A DNA stretch of 64,000 bases, from positions 248,001 through 312,000 of the forward strand of contig NZ_MBTG01000034.1 in the NCBI RefSeq assembly GCF_002027705.1, written 5' to 3'. Within the stretch, counting starts at the first letter, position 1. Every line of letters starts with the position of its first letter. Shown here piece after piece: positions 8,543-17,563 of this stretch. Both the position numbers and the translations under genes were made by a program. The stretch is from Paenibacillus ferrarius. Its GTDB lineage: Bacteria; Bacillota; Bacilli; Paenibacillales; NBRC-103111. The notes under the pieces are model-generated. The model had not been told where the DNA came from. It ran no database searches and was given only the letters and a program-made list of their open reading frames with translations.

Positions 8543-9559
8543 CTAGGTGTTGGTAAGTTTGGTTTTTTCCGTTTTTTGAATATCCAGAATATCAAGTAAG
8601 AAAACAAAGGTTGGGATGCCGATGATCAATCCCCAAATGCCGAAGAAATGCTCGGAAAAGAGCAAAACAAGAAAGGTGTAGAAGACGGGCAAATGCGTTT
8701 TGGATGCCATCAGCCGGGGGTTGAGCACGTAAGCCTCCACCGCATGAATAATCGTGACAGCAACAACTAGGTAGATAATATAAGTGAATCCGCCCAAACT
8801 AAAAGCAATCATACTTAATGGAATCAGTGATAGAAAGACGCCAGCCACCGGTACAAGCCCAAGGACATAAATAAGCAAGGCCAAACCGATCAGATTGGGA
8901 AAGCCCATCAGCCATAGCGCGAAGGTCGTCAGCAAGGAGTTGATCAAGGCGATCAGCAGTTGGGCTTCGATGACTTTGCCGAACGTCTGAACGAGTTTTT
9001 TGCCGAAAAACTCAACTTCCCTGGAGAACCAGCCCAGCTTGCTGGTGTGGAATTGAGCGGTAAATCGAATGACGTTTTCTTTGCCTAGCAGCAGGAACAG
9101 GCTGAGCATCAAGGCCAAAAAGGCTTGAAATCCAAGGTTGCCGATTTTGATCATAAAATCGAAGCCTGGCTTCACCATGCTTGGAAGGTCAAGACTGTCC
9201 AACCATGTGGTTATGTAGCCCGCCACTTCGTTTTGAGGATTGTCATAGAGCTGCCTGACAAGCTCGAACAGCTGGGCGATTTGGCGGACCAGAGCAGGGA
9301 AAAATTTTGCGCCTGCAACAATCAACAGCGTTAGAAGGGCACCATATATGAGCGCAAGCAGAAATTTGGAGTTGACGGGAACAATTTTTTCGATCCATCG
9401 CTTACTGTATTGGTGCAGCCGATTCATTAAAAATGTCAGCAAGAACGTCAGTAGAACAAGATTCAGCATGCTGCGAATAAAATAGAGAACAAGGCAAAAC
9501 AATGCTAATACGGCAAAGCGCTGCACTTCTTTTTTTTGCAAAATAGCCTTGATATTCAT
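8543..9559 (-). CDS. AI-2E family transporter (PF01594-type permease)
   Basis: A 338-residue protein with about seven to eight membrane helices, opening with RFAVLALFCLVLYFIRSML and containing the family's conserved C-terminal part (LIYVLGLVPVAGVFLSLIP, HAVEAYVLNPRLM, GIWGLIIGIPTFVFLLDIL). Members export diverse solutes or act as Na+/H+ antiporters; AI-2 itself is not implied. The start ATG 9559 has GAAAGGAAG upstream. It heads the three-gene reverse operon, divergent from the two-component system. Confidence 0.88.
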   Translation of the reverse strand: MNIKAILQKKEVQRFAVLALFCLVLYFIRSMLNLVLLTFLLTFLMNRLHQYSKRWIEKIVPVNSKFLLALIYGALLTLLIVAGAKFFPALVRQIAQLFELVRQLYDNPQNEVAGYITTWLDSLDLPSMVKPGFDFMIKIGNLGFQAFLALMLSLFLLLGKENVIRFTAQFHTSKLGWFSREVEFFGKKLVQTFGKVIEAQLLIALINSLLTTFALWLMGFPNLIGLALLIYVLGLVPVAGVFLSLIPLSMIAFSLGGFTYIIYLVVAVTIIHAVEAYVLNPRLMASKTHLPVFYTFLVLLFSEHFFGIWGLIIGIPTFVFLLDILDIQKTEKTKLTNT

Positions 9560-9744
9560 AAACGACTTCCTTTCAGGACCTCAATTTCTATCTGCTCCAT
9601 CCTGATTATAGCGGCGTGTTGTGTCCTTCATGTGTTTTATCGGGAGTAATTTTGTATAATAGCTCTATCTGAGAACACATAGAAAACACAAGAATCCGCT
9701 ATTCTTGTCTTATAACGTACGAGCGTAGAGGAGGCAGCTGCAGC

Positions 9745-10425
9745 ATGGATCGCAAGGTTTTGCTTATTGAAGATGAAAGTTTGATCCGCGAAATCGTGGG
9801 CGATTATTTCAAACGGGAGCAATGGATCGTCTATGAGGCGGAGAATGGCTTGCAAGCGCTGGAAATGCTGGAAAAGCTGGATCCCGATCTGGTTATTTTG
9901 GATATTCTTATGCCGGAGTTGGACGGATGGGCTGTCTGCAAACGGATTCGCGCCCAATCAGCCGTACCGATTATTATGCTGACTGCCAAATCCGAGGACG
10001 ACGATAAAATGCTTGGATTTGAGTTGGGGGCGGACGATTACGTAACCAAACCCTTCAGCCCCAAAGTGCTCGTAGCTCGAGCCATCAGTCTGATGAAGCG
10101 TGTCGAAGGAACCGTAGGGAAAGACGAGCACCTTCTGAATTTTGGGCAGATTTCCATTAATCGAAGGTCGCATCGGGTCGAAGTGAATAGACAGGAAATC
10201 GACCTGACGCCCAAGGAATACGAACTCCTGCTATATTTGTCCAAAAATGAGGGCATTGTGCTCTCCCGCGAAACGATTCTCGATCACGTTTGGGGGTTTG
10301 ATTATTTCGGTGACCTGCGCGTCGTAGACACGCACATCAAAAAGCTGCGCGGAAAGCTCGGAGACGAAGCCCGCCATATTCGCACTGTCATTCGATCCGG
10401 GTATAAATTCGAGGAGGAACGATGA
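9745..10425 (+). CDS. OmpR/PhoB-family response regulator
   Basis: The 226-residue protein has a receiver domain (LIEDESLI acidic pair, phospho-acceptor D53 in LVILDILMPELDGW, LTAK, Lys in YVTKPFSP) and a winged-helix DNA-binding domain (LTPKEYELLLYLSKN, VDTHIKKLRGKLGD, RTVIRSGYKF). The GAGGAGGCAG ribosome site lies upstream of the ATG. A possible TATAAT (-10) is at 9655-9660. Its stop overlaps the start of the cognate kinase by four bases (ATGA). Confidence 0.93.
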   Translation: MDRKVLLIEDESLIREIVGDYFKREQWIVYEAENGLQALEMLEKLDPDLVILDILMPELDGWAVCKRIRAQSAVPIIMLTAKSEDDDKMLGFELGADDYVTKPFSPKVLVARAISLMKRVEGTVGKDEHLLNFGQISINRRSHRVEVNRQEIDLTPKEYELLLYLSKNEGIVLSRETILDHVWGFDYFGDLRVVDTHIKKLRGKLGDEARHIRTVIRSGYKFEEER

Positions 10426-12176
10426 GAAGAATAGGGGTTACGATGAAGCTGTTTGCATTCACAGCCTTCTTTTTTCTGTTGTTCTACGCGATCATTTTGG
10501 TGGGGCAGCTTAATTTATTTGAAACCTTTTATCAGCACCAGAAAACCGCTTCATTAGAAAAACAGCTTAAGACTTTCAGTGACACTTACGAGAAAAAGCG
10601 TTGGGATGATCGCCGTATTTCTCGCGAAATGGCGCTGTTCATCAACCAAAATAAAGCGCAGCTTGCCATTCTGGGCCCTGAAGGCAATGTGAAGTATGAT
10701 AACTTGTTTCGTATCGTCATTAAGGATGATAATGGAAACTCAATTCGCATCTCCCTCTCCTTTCTACTGAATTCCAACTTGAGGAAGCTGTTGGATGCGA
10801 ACCTTCAGCGCGGAGATAAGATCGAGGTGCAGGGATACTTTGAGGAACAGAGCACGAAGGATCTCTTCTACCCGGTCATGATTCATCGAGAGGATGGCCC
10901 CAAGGATATAGGCAATTTAGATACGGTAACGAACGAGCCATTGGTTAAAATTTCGGGTGTTATCACCGACGTTGTACTGCCTTCGACTAATCAATGGAAT
11001 TCGCGGCAAGGCATTTTGTTTCTTGCCCTTGAAGAATGGTTCCCGCTGACAGATGAACGGAAAAGCATTTTAGATAACGGAAAAATGATTGAAGAGGAAT
11101 GGACAGATACGATTAGTGGGACACGCAGCGTTGTTTTCATTCGACCCCTTATGCGCGATGGAAAGGTGAGCGAGCTGATCATTGTGCTGGCCTCCCTTCA
11201 GCAAATCAGTGAAGCTTATGATGCGCTGCGTTTATTCTACATCTATATTGGGATTGGCGGCATTATTCTCATCTTGCTGCTCTCGAGCGTGTACACCAAA
11301 ATCATTTCGAAACCGCTGCTCTCCCTGAATCAAGTCGCCCTGCGAATGGCCCAGCTTGATTTCTCAGTGAAATCGCCCATCCGAAACAACGATGAGATCG
11401 GGAGCTTGTCACGCAGCTTGAACAGCTTGTCCGAGAAACTGGACGACACATTGAAGGAACTGTATGACGCTAATGAACAACTGCGGGAAGATATGGAGCA
11501 AAAGCAGCGAATGGAGCAGCTGCAAAAAGAATTTATCTCCAATGTTTCGCATGAATTAAAAACGCCGCTCAGCATCGTCAAGGGGTATGTCGAGGGCATC
11601 CGGGACGGGATCGGGGAAAGCAAGCGGGAACGGTATCTCGAAGTGATTTTGGGTGAGACAGATAAGATGGAAGCGCTCATCAAAGATATGCTGGAACTTG
11701 CGAAGCTGGAATCGAAGACAATCAAGCTGAAAAAGAGCTGGTTTCTACTGAGTGATCAAGTCGAGGATATCGTCGACAAGCTATCCAATCACCTGGGTGA
11801 AAAGGAGCTGAAGGTGGTCACCATTATCATTGGCGAACACGAAGTCCACGCGGATCAGGTGAAAACAGAACAGATGCTGGTCAATTTGCTGATGAATGCA
11901 ATTCGGCATGCCACAGCGGGGAGCGAGATTACCGTTCGCATCGAAAATGAGGGCGAGTGCATCCGCATGGCGATTGATAATGAAGGAGAAGGTATTCCTG
12001 AAGATCAATTGGAGACCATATGGGAGCGGTTCTACCGGGTTGAAAAGTCCAGAAACCGCAAAACCGGCGGAACGGGACTAGGCCTTGCCATCGTTAAGCA
12101 GATTTTGGATCTTCATGAAAGTCGATACGGGGCGGTAAATACAGAGCGCGGCGTCAGCTTTTACTTTTATTTGTAG
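10422..12176 (+). CDS. Membrane sensor histidine kinase
   Basis: 584 residues. TM1 is at about 8-28, followed by a long extracytoplasmic sensor of about 235 residues, TM2 near 267-290 (IYIGIGGIILILLLSSVY), HAMP to about 342, a coiled coil, and HisKA with H377 in NVSHELKTPLSIVKGY. The ATPase domain has LLMNAIRHA (N box), NEGEGIPEDQ (G1) and GGTGLGLAIVK (G2). It is translationally coupled to the OmpR-type regulator and so is its probable partner. The C-terminus is short but complete. The stimulus is unknown; the nearby divergent membrane-protein operon is a possible target. Confidence 0.92.
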   Translation: MRRIGVTMKLFAFTAFFFLLFYAIILVGQLNLFETFYQHQKTASLEKQLKTFSDTYEKKRWDDRRISREMALFINQNKAQLAILGPEGNVKYDNLFRIVIKDDNGNSIRISLSFLLNSNLRKLLDANLQRGDKIEVQGYFEEQSTKDLFYPVMIHREDGPKDIGNLDTVTNEPLVKISGVITDVVLPSTNQWNSRQGILFLALEEWFPLTDERKSILDNGKMIEEEWTDTISGTRSVVFIRPLMRDGKVSELIIVLASLQQISEAYDALRLFYIYIGIGGIILILLLSSVYTKIISKPLLSLNQVALRMAQLDFSVKSPIRNNDEIGSLSRSLNSLSEKLDDTLKELYDANEQLREDMEQKQRMEQLQKEFISNVSHELKTPLSIVKGYVEGIRDGIGESKRERYLEVILGETDKMEALIKDMLELAKLESKTIKLKKSWFLLSDQVEDIVDKLSNHLGEKELKVVTIIIGEHEVHADQVKTEQMLVNLLMNAIRHATAGSEITVRIENEGECIRMAIDNEGEGIPEDQLETIWERFYRVEKSRNRKTGGTGLGLAIVKQILDLHESRYGAVNTERGVSFYFYL

Positions 12177-12238
12177 CGTTTCTGCCGCCGCTGAGAAAAG
12201 ACAATTTGCCATGTTGATACCTTGTAAGGAGTGGAATT

Positions 12239-12709
12239 ATGGAATTCAGAACGATTGATATTAAGAATGATAGAGAAACGATTATCTCTTTCCGCAAAGA
12301 TTCCTATAGGGTGAGCTTTGGAAGTGATGAAGGCTTTGGTGATGAAGATGACTACGTAAAACGCATTGAAGAACGAATCAAATCCTTTCCTGATGGATTA
12401 GTTCTTGTTGAAGATAACGGCAAACCGATTGGCCAAATTGAGCTTCAAATCGTTCCCTATGAGGGGAGTGATATTGGTTACGTAAATCTGTTTTACCTAA
12501 CACCTGAGTATCGCGGCAAGAGGCTTGGGCGGCACTTGTTGGCATATGCAGAAAGCTTTTTCAATAGGCATCAGGTGAAGGCGTATCATTTGAGAGTTTC
12601 TCCGACCAATCAATTTGCTGTTAAATTTTATGAGAAATGCGGCTTGAGGCTGCTGGAAGAAGAGACAAGCAAATATGTGGTTTGGAGGATGATCAAGGAG
12701 CTAGACTGA
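12239..12709 (+). CDS. GNAT N-acetyltransferase 1
   Basis: 156 residues with AAGGAG upstream. The acetyl-CoA site is YLTPEYRGKRLGRHLL (Q/RxxGxG/A-type), followed by the beta-bulge region YHLRVSPTNQFAVKFYEKCGL typical of GNAT fold enzymes. It is the first of three unrelated-in-detail GNAT genes in a row. The acceptor substrate cannot be predicted. Confidence 0.85.
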   Translation: MEFRTIDIKNDRETIISFRKDSYRVSFGSDEGFGDEDDYVKRIEERIKSFPDGLVLVEDNGKPIGQIELQIVPYEGSDIGYVNLFYLTPEYRGKRLGRHLLAYAESFFNRHQVKAYHLRVSPTNQFAVKFYEKCGLRLLEEETSKYVVWRMIKELD

Positions 12710-12763
12710 TGGATTATCCACGAGTAGCGGTGATGATATCGGGAAACAAGGGGAGGAAATGAT

Positions 12764-13294
12764 TTGAGCAGCAGCAACATCTATTTGAAACTTCTCGAAA
12801 TGAAGGACGCCGAGGCTATTCTTGATATAAAGCGCAGAAATCGCGATTTTTTCCAACCCTTTGAACCGATCAGGGACGAATCACATTTTACCTTAGAAGG
12901 ACAAGAAAATGAGATTGCCATTGGTATTCAAGGGGCGCAAAACGATCAATCTTATTTTTTTGGAATCTTTCTTAAAAAGAATGATGAGTTGGTCGGAAGA
13001 ATCGCATTAACAGGCATTGCTCGCGGCGTTTTTCAAAACGCATTTATGGGCTATTACATAGATCAAAAGTACAACGGCAAAGGGTATGCAACCGCGGCAG
13101 TTTCATTATGTGTAGAAATTGCGTTTAGCGAGCTTAATTTGCACCGTGTTGAAGCTTCGGTCATGCCAAGAAACTTGCCGTCTATTCGAGTGTTAGAAAA
13201 GGCAGGCTTTAGACACGAGGGTTTAGCTAAAACGTATTTGAAAATTAACGGGGCGTGGGAAGATCACAAAATATTTGCTATTACGGCGGAGTAG
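12764..13294 (+). CDS. GNAT N-acetyltransferase 2 (RimJ/RimL-like)
   Basis: 176 residues from a TTG start; GGGAGG lies 8 bases upstream and no ATG fits. Features YIDQKYNGKGYATAAVSL (acetyl-CoA binding) and LHRVEASVMPRNLPSIRVLE followed by KAGFRHEG are characteristic of ribosomal-protein-alanine acetyltransferase-like enzymes (RimJ/RimL group). These modify N-terminal or small amine substrates. It lies between two other GNAT genes. Confidence 0.87.
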   Translation: MSSSNIYLKLLEMKDAEAILDIKRRNRDFFQPFEPIRDESHFTLEGQENEIAIGIQGAQNDQSYFFGIFLKKNDELVGRIALTGIARGVFQNAFMGYYIDQKYNGKGYATAAVSLCVEIAFSELNLHRVEASVMPRNLPSIRVLEKAGFRHEGLAKTYLKINGAWEDHKIFAITAE

Positions 13295-13327
13295 TATGAC
13301 GCTGGTAGGGCAGATGGAGGAGAGCGA

Positions 13328-13831
13328 ATGCATATACGTATCTTGCACGAACGAGATGCCCAATTGTATCAAGAGCTGCGGTTGAGTTCGCTAAAAGTCA
13401 GTCCTGATGCATTCGGGTCAACGTATGAGAGAGAAGTGGAATTTTCACTAGAGACGGTAGCGGAACGTTTAAAGCCGACCTCTGGCAAATTTGTTTTAGG
13501 GGCTTTTGATGGCAGTGATTCGCTAGTTGGCATTGTGACTTTTGTGCGTGAAAATAGTCTTAAAACGGCCCATAAGGGCAATGTTTACGGCATGTATGTA
13601 GCACCGCTGGCACGAGGGACGGGTTTAGGCAAGCTGCTCATGCTGGAATTGATAAAACTGGCACGAAATCTCGATGGTTTAGAGCAAATAAACTTAATGG
13701 TTGTATCAAATAATGACTCAGCAAAGCAGTTGTATTTGTCCTTGGGATTTGTAGTTTACGGCGTGGAACCAAACGCGCTGAAGTTCAACGGGCAATATGC
13801 AGATGAAGATTTAATGGTTTTAAAACTGTAA
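13328..13831 (+). CDS. GNAT N-acetyltransferase 3
   Basis: 167 residues with GGAGGAG upstream of ATG. The N-terminus (RDAQLYQELRLSSLKVSPDAFGSTYEREVE) matches the group of GNATs that starts with RxxDA..Y..LRL..L...P.AF. The acetyl-CoA motif is APLARGTGLGKLLM and the C-terminal motif is VVSNNDSAKQLYLSLGF. Substrate unknown. A GGCTGTCCC-ended element follows its stop by 10 bases and probably ends transcription. Confidence 0.87.
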   Translation: MHIRILHERDAQLYQELRLSSLKVSPDAFGSTYEREVEFSLETVAERLKPTSGKFVLGAFDGSDSLVGIVTFVRENSLKTAHKGNVYGMYVAPLARGTGLGKLLMLELIKLARNLDGLEQINLMVVSNNDSAKQLYLSLGFVVYGVEPNALKFNGQYADEDLMVLKL

Positions 13832-13841
13832 TTGCTACACG

Positions 13842-14234
13842 AAAAGAGGCTGTCCCATAAGCCGAATTAAGTAGGAAAGCGTCGATAGATGATGGGGTTG
13901 ATTACTTTCATGTGGGATGATGGGGCTTCCAAACCAGATCCGTTCACCCAAGTGTAAAAGCCTGCGAAAATACAGGGATTTCCAAGCGAATTCGGTTAAA
14001 TAGTGGAAATGCCTGCAATTGTGCAGGCATTTTTATCTTTTTCAGCCGTACATTCAGAAAAAGCCTCAAAAACCTGCACAAACGCAGGAATTTCATCGTT
14101 GCGGCTCTTCCAAGAGCAAAAAAGATGTATAATTGCAGGTTTAGAGAAAGTCGAGCCTCTCCGAATCCTAATCAAAAAAGCAAAAAAGCTGTCCCTCAAG
14201 CAGGTTTATCTACTTATGGGACAGCCCCTCTTTT
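13842..14234. repeat. Inverted-end element (GGCTGTCCC), copy 1, containing CCTGCA hairpins
   Basis: The ends are inverted repeats: AAAAGAGGCTGTCCCATAAG on the left matches the complement of the right end (CTTATGGGACAGCCCCTCTTTT). Inside are palindromes TGCCTGCAATTGTGCAGGCA and CCTGCACAAACGCAGG, and a subterminal second AGCTGTCCCTC. The copy at 45593-46124 is the same element in the opposite orientation. It exactly fills the gap between two convergent genes (stops at 13831 and 14236) and has T-runs at both ends, so it can act as a two-way terminator. It encodes no transposase. It accounts for the gene-free stretch here. Confidence 0.85.
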
Positions 14235-14235
14235 G

Positions 14236-14925
14236 TTAGTTGCTTAGGCTTTCTAGAAGTGCTCGCATGCGTACAGGTATTTCTGCTTTAAGCTCGTCCC
14301 ATGTCACAAACATGTCGGGTGTCCATTCATAAGGTGTATAGATGAAGCTGGGCTGGAAGCTGAAGGTGCGGAGATGATCTTCGGCGAGCTTGTCGATGTT
14401 AGCGCCGAATTTGAACTGCCCCTGGAACATCTCGTTTTCCAATACTCCGCCGTTTCCGGCTAATTCGTTGTTGACTGCTTCTACATCCGGAAGTAAGCGG
14501 AACAGCTCATCAAGCGCTGCCATCGCATGCTTCCCAGGCTGCACATACACCTGAACGCGGCCATCTTCCTGTATATTGCTGCGATCGCTTAATAAACCAA
14601 TCATATATTTCCCGTGGAAGCTGACTTCGCAAGAAATGATCTCATCGTTATGTCCAATGTACACCCAAACATGCTCTAAATCGTAAATATGCTGAATGTC
14701 GTAGTCCCAATAAATAGCATACTCCACGACTACCTTAACACGTGCATGATCAACTTTGATCGTTCGGGGAAAGGATTGGGAGGGACCTGACTGTTCAAAT
14801 GCGGTAACCCCAACACGAATTGGAACGAAAGGCTCACGGGTATCCATGTAAAGTGCGGGGGCTAAACGAAGCGCAAGCTCCCATAGTTTAGGCTGCTCTT
14901 GGCGCATGAAATCGGCAGTTAACAT
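14236..14925 (-). CDS. Conserved hypothetical protein
   Basis: 229 residues with AAGGAGATC upstream of the ATG, so it is well supported as a gene. No family was recognised. Visible features are MLTADFMRQEQPKLWELALRL at the start, an aromatic-rich segment (VVEYAIYWDYDIQHIYDLEHVWVYI), FHGKYM, YVQPGKHAMAALDELF and FIYTPYEWTPDMFVTWDELKAEIP near the end. There is no signal peptide or membrane helix, so it is probably cytoplasmic. It is divergent from the cluster A regulator and convergent with the GNAT genes. Confidence 0.7.
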   Translation of the reverse strand: MLTADFMRQEQPKLWELALRLAPALYMDTREPFVPIRVGVTAFEQSGPSQSFPRTIKVDHARVKVVVEYAIYWDYDIQHIYDLEHVWVYIGHNDEIISCEVSFHGKYMIGLLSDRSNIQEDGRVQVYVQPGKHAMAALDELFRLLPDVEAVNNELAGNGGVLENEMFQGQFKFGANIDKLAEDHLRTFSFQPSFIYTPYEWTPDMFVTWDELKAEIPVRMRALLESLSN

Positions 14926-15047
14926 CGGCGGGATCTCCTTTATGTGTAGTATCTATATTATATAAGAAAAATCATCCAGAAAGGACAAATGAATAATAAA
15001 TTGAATGTAAAGAAATGAGAATTGTGCATGATTCTTTGAATTGCGTA

Positions 15048-15077
15048 TTGACTTGTCGAACGGTAACGTTGTACTTT
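15048..15077 (+). promoter_or_regulatory. Candidate promoter of the cluster A regulator
   Basis: TTGACT (15048-15053), 18 bases, then TACTTT (15072-15077), about 24 bases before the ATG at 15101. Its position inside the longer reading frame argues for the shorter start. Confidence 0.45.
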
Positions 15078-15100
15078 GTACGAATAAAGGGGCTGTGCAG

Positions 15101-17338
15101 ATGAGGAAAAAGTGGAGAAACCGCCTTGTATTTGCTTATTTACCCGTCTTCATTCTTGTTATTGTTGTGCTGCTGTGGATTTTTTTCGTCACGATGAGTG
15201 AGTTGTCCAAGCAACAGGCGCTGAAGGCAAATGAGATCTATGCAGAAAATACGATGCAATATATGGATTCCAAACTGCGAACCGTCGAACAATATATCGT
15301 GCAGACTTTTCTTGATGACCAATCTGTCATTGACTTTTACAGTACATCTCCGTTAGCTCTGAACCGTTATCTGAACGACCGCGACGTATATAAGAAATTG
15401 ATTTTACTGCGAGACAGCTTCAGTGAGATTGATTCGGTCTATTTATATCGCACCCGCGACCAAATCGTTTTAAGCGATACGTCCATGATGGGACTTGAAC
15501 AATTCTCCAACAGTCCCTATTTGCATACGCTAATGGCCGCTCCGCCAGCTAATCGCTGGAACATTGGTCGCGAGTATCTCGACAATTCCGGTGTAACGAC
15601 ACCTGTGGTGTCGCTGGTCATGCGGATGCCGCTGCCGCTGGGAACGGAGGGCGTACTTGTTGCCAATATTAAATTGAATACGCTCTCAAAGCTTCTTGAC
15701 AATGTGTCCCGTTCCAAATTTAGTTATCTGCACCTTCTTGATGCCCGTGGCGAATACATGATTGGTGACGATGCGATAAGCGGAGCAGCAGGCGCGAACC
15801 GGGAAGATGTTACCGTAATTAAATCGGAATACACGGGTTGGACGATCCGCAGCGGATTCATCGACGGTGTCGTCTTTCGCTTTCTGTCGAACCTCAATGC
15901 ATTCTGGTTGGTGATTGGCATTATCACGGTTCTTGCTGGTGCCTTATGGATCGTATACGTGAGCCGGCAAAACTACAAGCCGATTGAGTCGCTGCTGGAG
16001 CGGCTCTCTTCCGTTCCGCTGCAGCTGCAGAAGCCCCATATTTTAGGGAAAGTGAAGCACGATGAATTCAAAATTATTGACAATTTGCTGGATCATCTGT
16101 TGGAGCAATTCGGCAAGTATCGACTGGAAAACGATGAGAATTTCAGCTACCGCCGGCGATATTTGTTCGAGCAATTGCTGACCGGAACGCAGCTTAAGCT
16201 TGAAGACGGCTGGGACAAGGAGCTGTCGCACTTCGGCTTTCAGGAGACGAATGATCCCTATAGGGTAGCTATTCTCGAAATCGACAAGTATTCGAACTTC
16301 ACCTCAGCTTATACGAATAAGGATCAATATTTGATTAAATTCATCATTGATAACGTTGTTCAAGAGCTGAGTCAGAATGCAGGCATCCTGATCTGTCTGG
16401 AATGGATCGAAAAACATCGGCTGTGTGTCGTCTGTCAGATGCCGAATGAGTTTGCATCCGGCGATCCGCTTCATGAAATTATGCGCAAAACGGTGGATTG
16501 GGTCCATACCAATGTAGCCATTACGATTACCTGTGGACTTGGAACGAAAGCGTCAGGCCTTCAACAGGTATCCAGTTCCTATGAAGAAGCCTTGGAAGCA
16601 CTCAGCTATAAGACGACGTTCGGAGTCAGCAGCGTCATTGATTTCAAGGATATCAACACGAAATCGGGCGAAGAAATCTTCCGCTCGCTTCCTGCGATTC
16701 GGGAACTGGTTCACTTCTTCAGGAACGGTGAAGCGCAGTGGGAACGCCACTATGATGCCCTGTTTGCGGAAATTCGGAACCAACTGTTTTCCCGGGAGCA
16801 AGTTGTTAATTTGATGAATTATTTGTTGTTTCACTTCTACAAGGAAATGTCAGGGTTGTCCCCGGAATATCTGGAATGCTGGCGAGAATATGCGCTGAAT
16901 CCAATTAATGAATGGGTAGCGAGCTTCGACACCGTAGATGAATTGGAAAAAGAACTGCATGCTATTCTGCAGGATGCCTGCCTTCGGCTCGATAAGCTTC
17001 GCGCGCAGCGAAGCCAACATGATCTGATCGATCAAGTGAAAGCTTATATCGAGGATGAATTTAACAATCCCGATTTCTCGCTTGTTATGCTGAGTGAGCG
17101 ATTTAAGTTGACTCCGAACTATTTAAGCCGTTTGTTTAAGGAAGAATTCGGTGAGAAATTTATTGATTATTTGGCTGGATTGCGGATTGAACAGGCCAAA
17201 CATTTGCTGGTGACGACATCTACGGCAATCCAGGAAATCGCCGTGAAGGTTGGATATACACACACCTTTTCATTCATCCGTGTATTCAAGAAACTCGTGG
17301 GCCGGACACCTGGCGATTATCGCAAGGAGTTTCATTAG
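15101..17338 (+). CDS. Membrane-anchored AraC-family regulator, cluster A
   Basis: 745 residues from ATG 15101 (MRKKWRNRL). A TTG 60 bases upstream would only add a charged leader and overlaps the promoter. TM1 is near residues 8-32 (LPVFILVIVVLLWIFF), followed by an extracellular Cache-like sensor of about 230 residues and TM2 (FWLVIGIITVLAGALWIVYV). The cytoplasmic part ends in two helix-turn-helix motifs (SLVMLSERFKLTPNYLSRLF and AIQEIAVKVGYTHTFSFIRV). There is no kinase domain, so one protein senses outside and binds DNA inside. It is closed by a strong terminator and precedes the ABC operon it probably controls. Confidence 0.88.
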   Translation: MRKKWRNRLVFAYLPVFILVIVVLLWIFFVTMSELSKQQALKANEIYAENTMQYMDSKLRTVEQYIVQTFLDDQSVIDFYSTSPLALNRYLNDRDVYKKLILLRDSFSEIDSVYLYRTRDQIVLSDTSMMGLEQFSNSPYLHTLMAAPPANRWNIGREYLDNSGVTTPVVSLVMRMPLPLGTEGVLVANIKLNTLSKLLDNVSRSKFSYLHLLDARGEYMIGDDAISGAAGANREDVTVIKSEYTGWTIRSGFIDGVVFRFLSNLNAFWLVIGIITVLAGALWIVYVSRQNYKPIESLLERLSSVPLQLQKPHILGKVKHDEFKIIDNLLDHLLEQFGKYRLENDENFSYRRRYLFEQLLTGTQLKLEDGWDKELSHFGFQETNDPYRVAILEIDKYSNFTSAYTNKDQYLIKFIIDNVVQELSQNAGILICLEWIEKHRLCVVCQMPNEFASGDPLHEIMRKTVDWVHTNVAITITCGLGTKASGLQQVSSSYEEALEALSYKTTFGVSSVIDFKDINTKSGEEIFRSLPAIRELVHFFRNGEAQWERHYDALFAEIRNQLFSREQVVNLMNYLLFHFYKEMSGLSPEYLECWREYALNPINEWVASFDTVDELEKELHAILQDACLRLDKLRAQRSQHDLIDQVKAYIEDEFNNPDFSLVMLSERFKLTPNYLSRLFKEEFGEKFIDYLAGLRIEQAKHLLVTTSTAIQEIAVKVGYTHTFSFIRVFKKLVGRTPGDYRKEFH

Positions 17339-17343
17339 ACGAA

Positions 17344-17394
17344 AACGATCTCTTCAAGGATAGCTTCACAAAGTCCTTGAAGAGGTCGTTTTTT
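17344..17394 (+). terminator. Terminator after the cluster A regulator
   Basis: AACGATCTCTTCAAGGA pairs with TCCTTGAAGAGGTCGTT (17 bp, one G-T pair) and is followed by TTTT. It separates the regulator from the transport operon. Confidence 0.92.
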
Positions 17395-17489
17395 GTTGAT
17401 AAAACCCTGATCTGCTGCGGATTATTGAAGTTGTGCATCGCGTCTAAATGTGTGAATTGCCGTGTCGATAGACTTCCGTGTACTGTTGA

Positions 17490-17518
17490 GTTGTGAGCGG
17501 AATAGAAACGATCACAAC
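17490..17518. promoter_or_regulatory. Candidate operator upstream of ABC operon A
   Basis: An inverted repeat reads GTTGTGAGCG, nine bases, then CGATCACAAC (one mismatch in 10). It ends 45 bases before the first permease start and looks like a LacI-type or other dimeric regulator site. Confidence 0.4.
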
Positions 17519-17563
17519 CATGCGATATCACGCTCCGCAGGGCGACATAGGAGGTAAAGTCTC

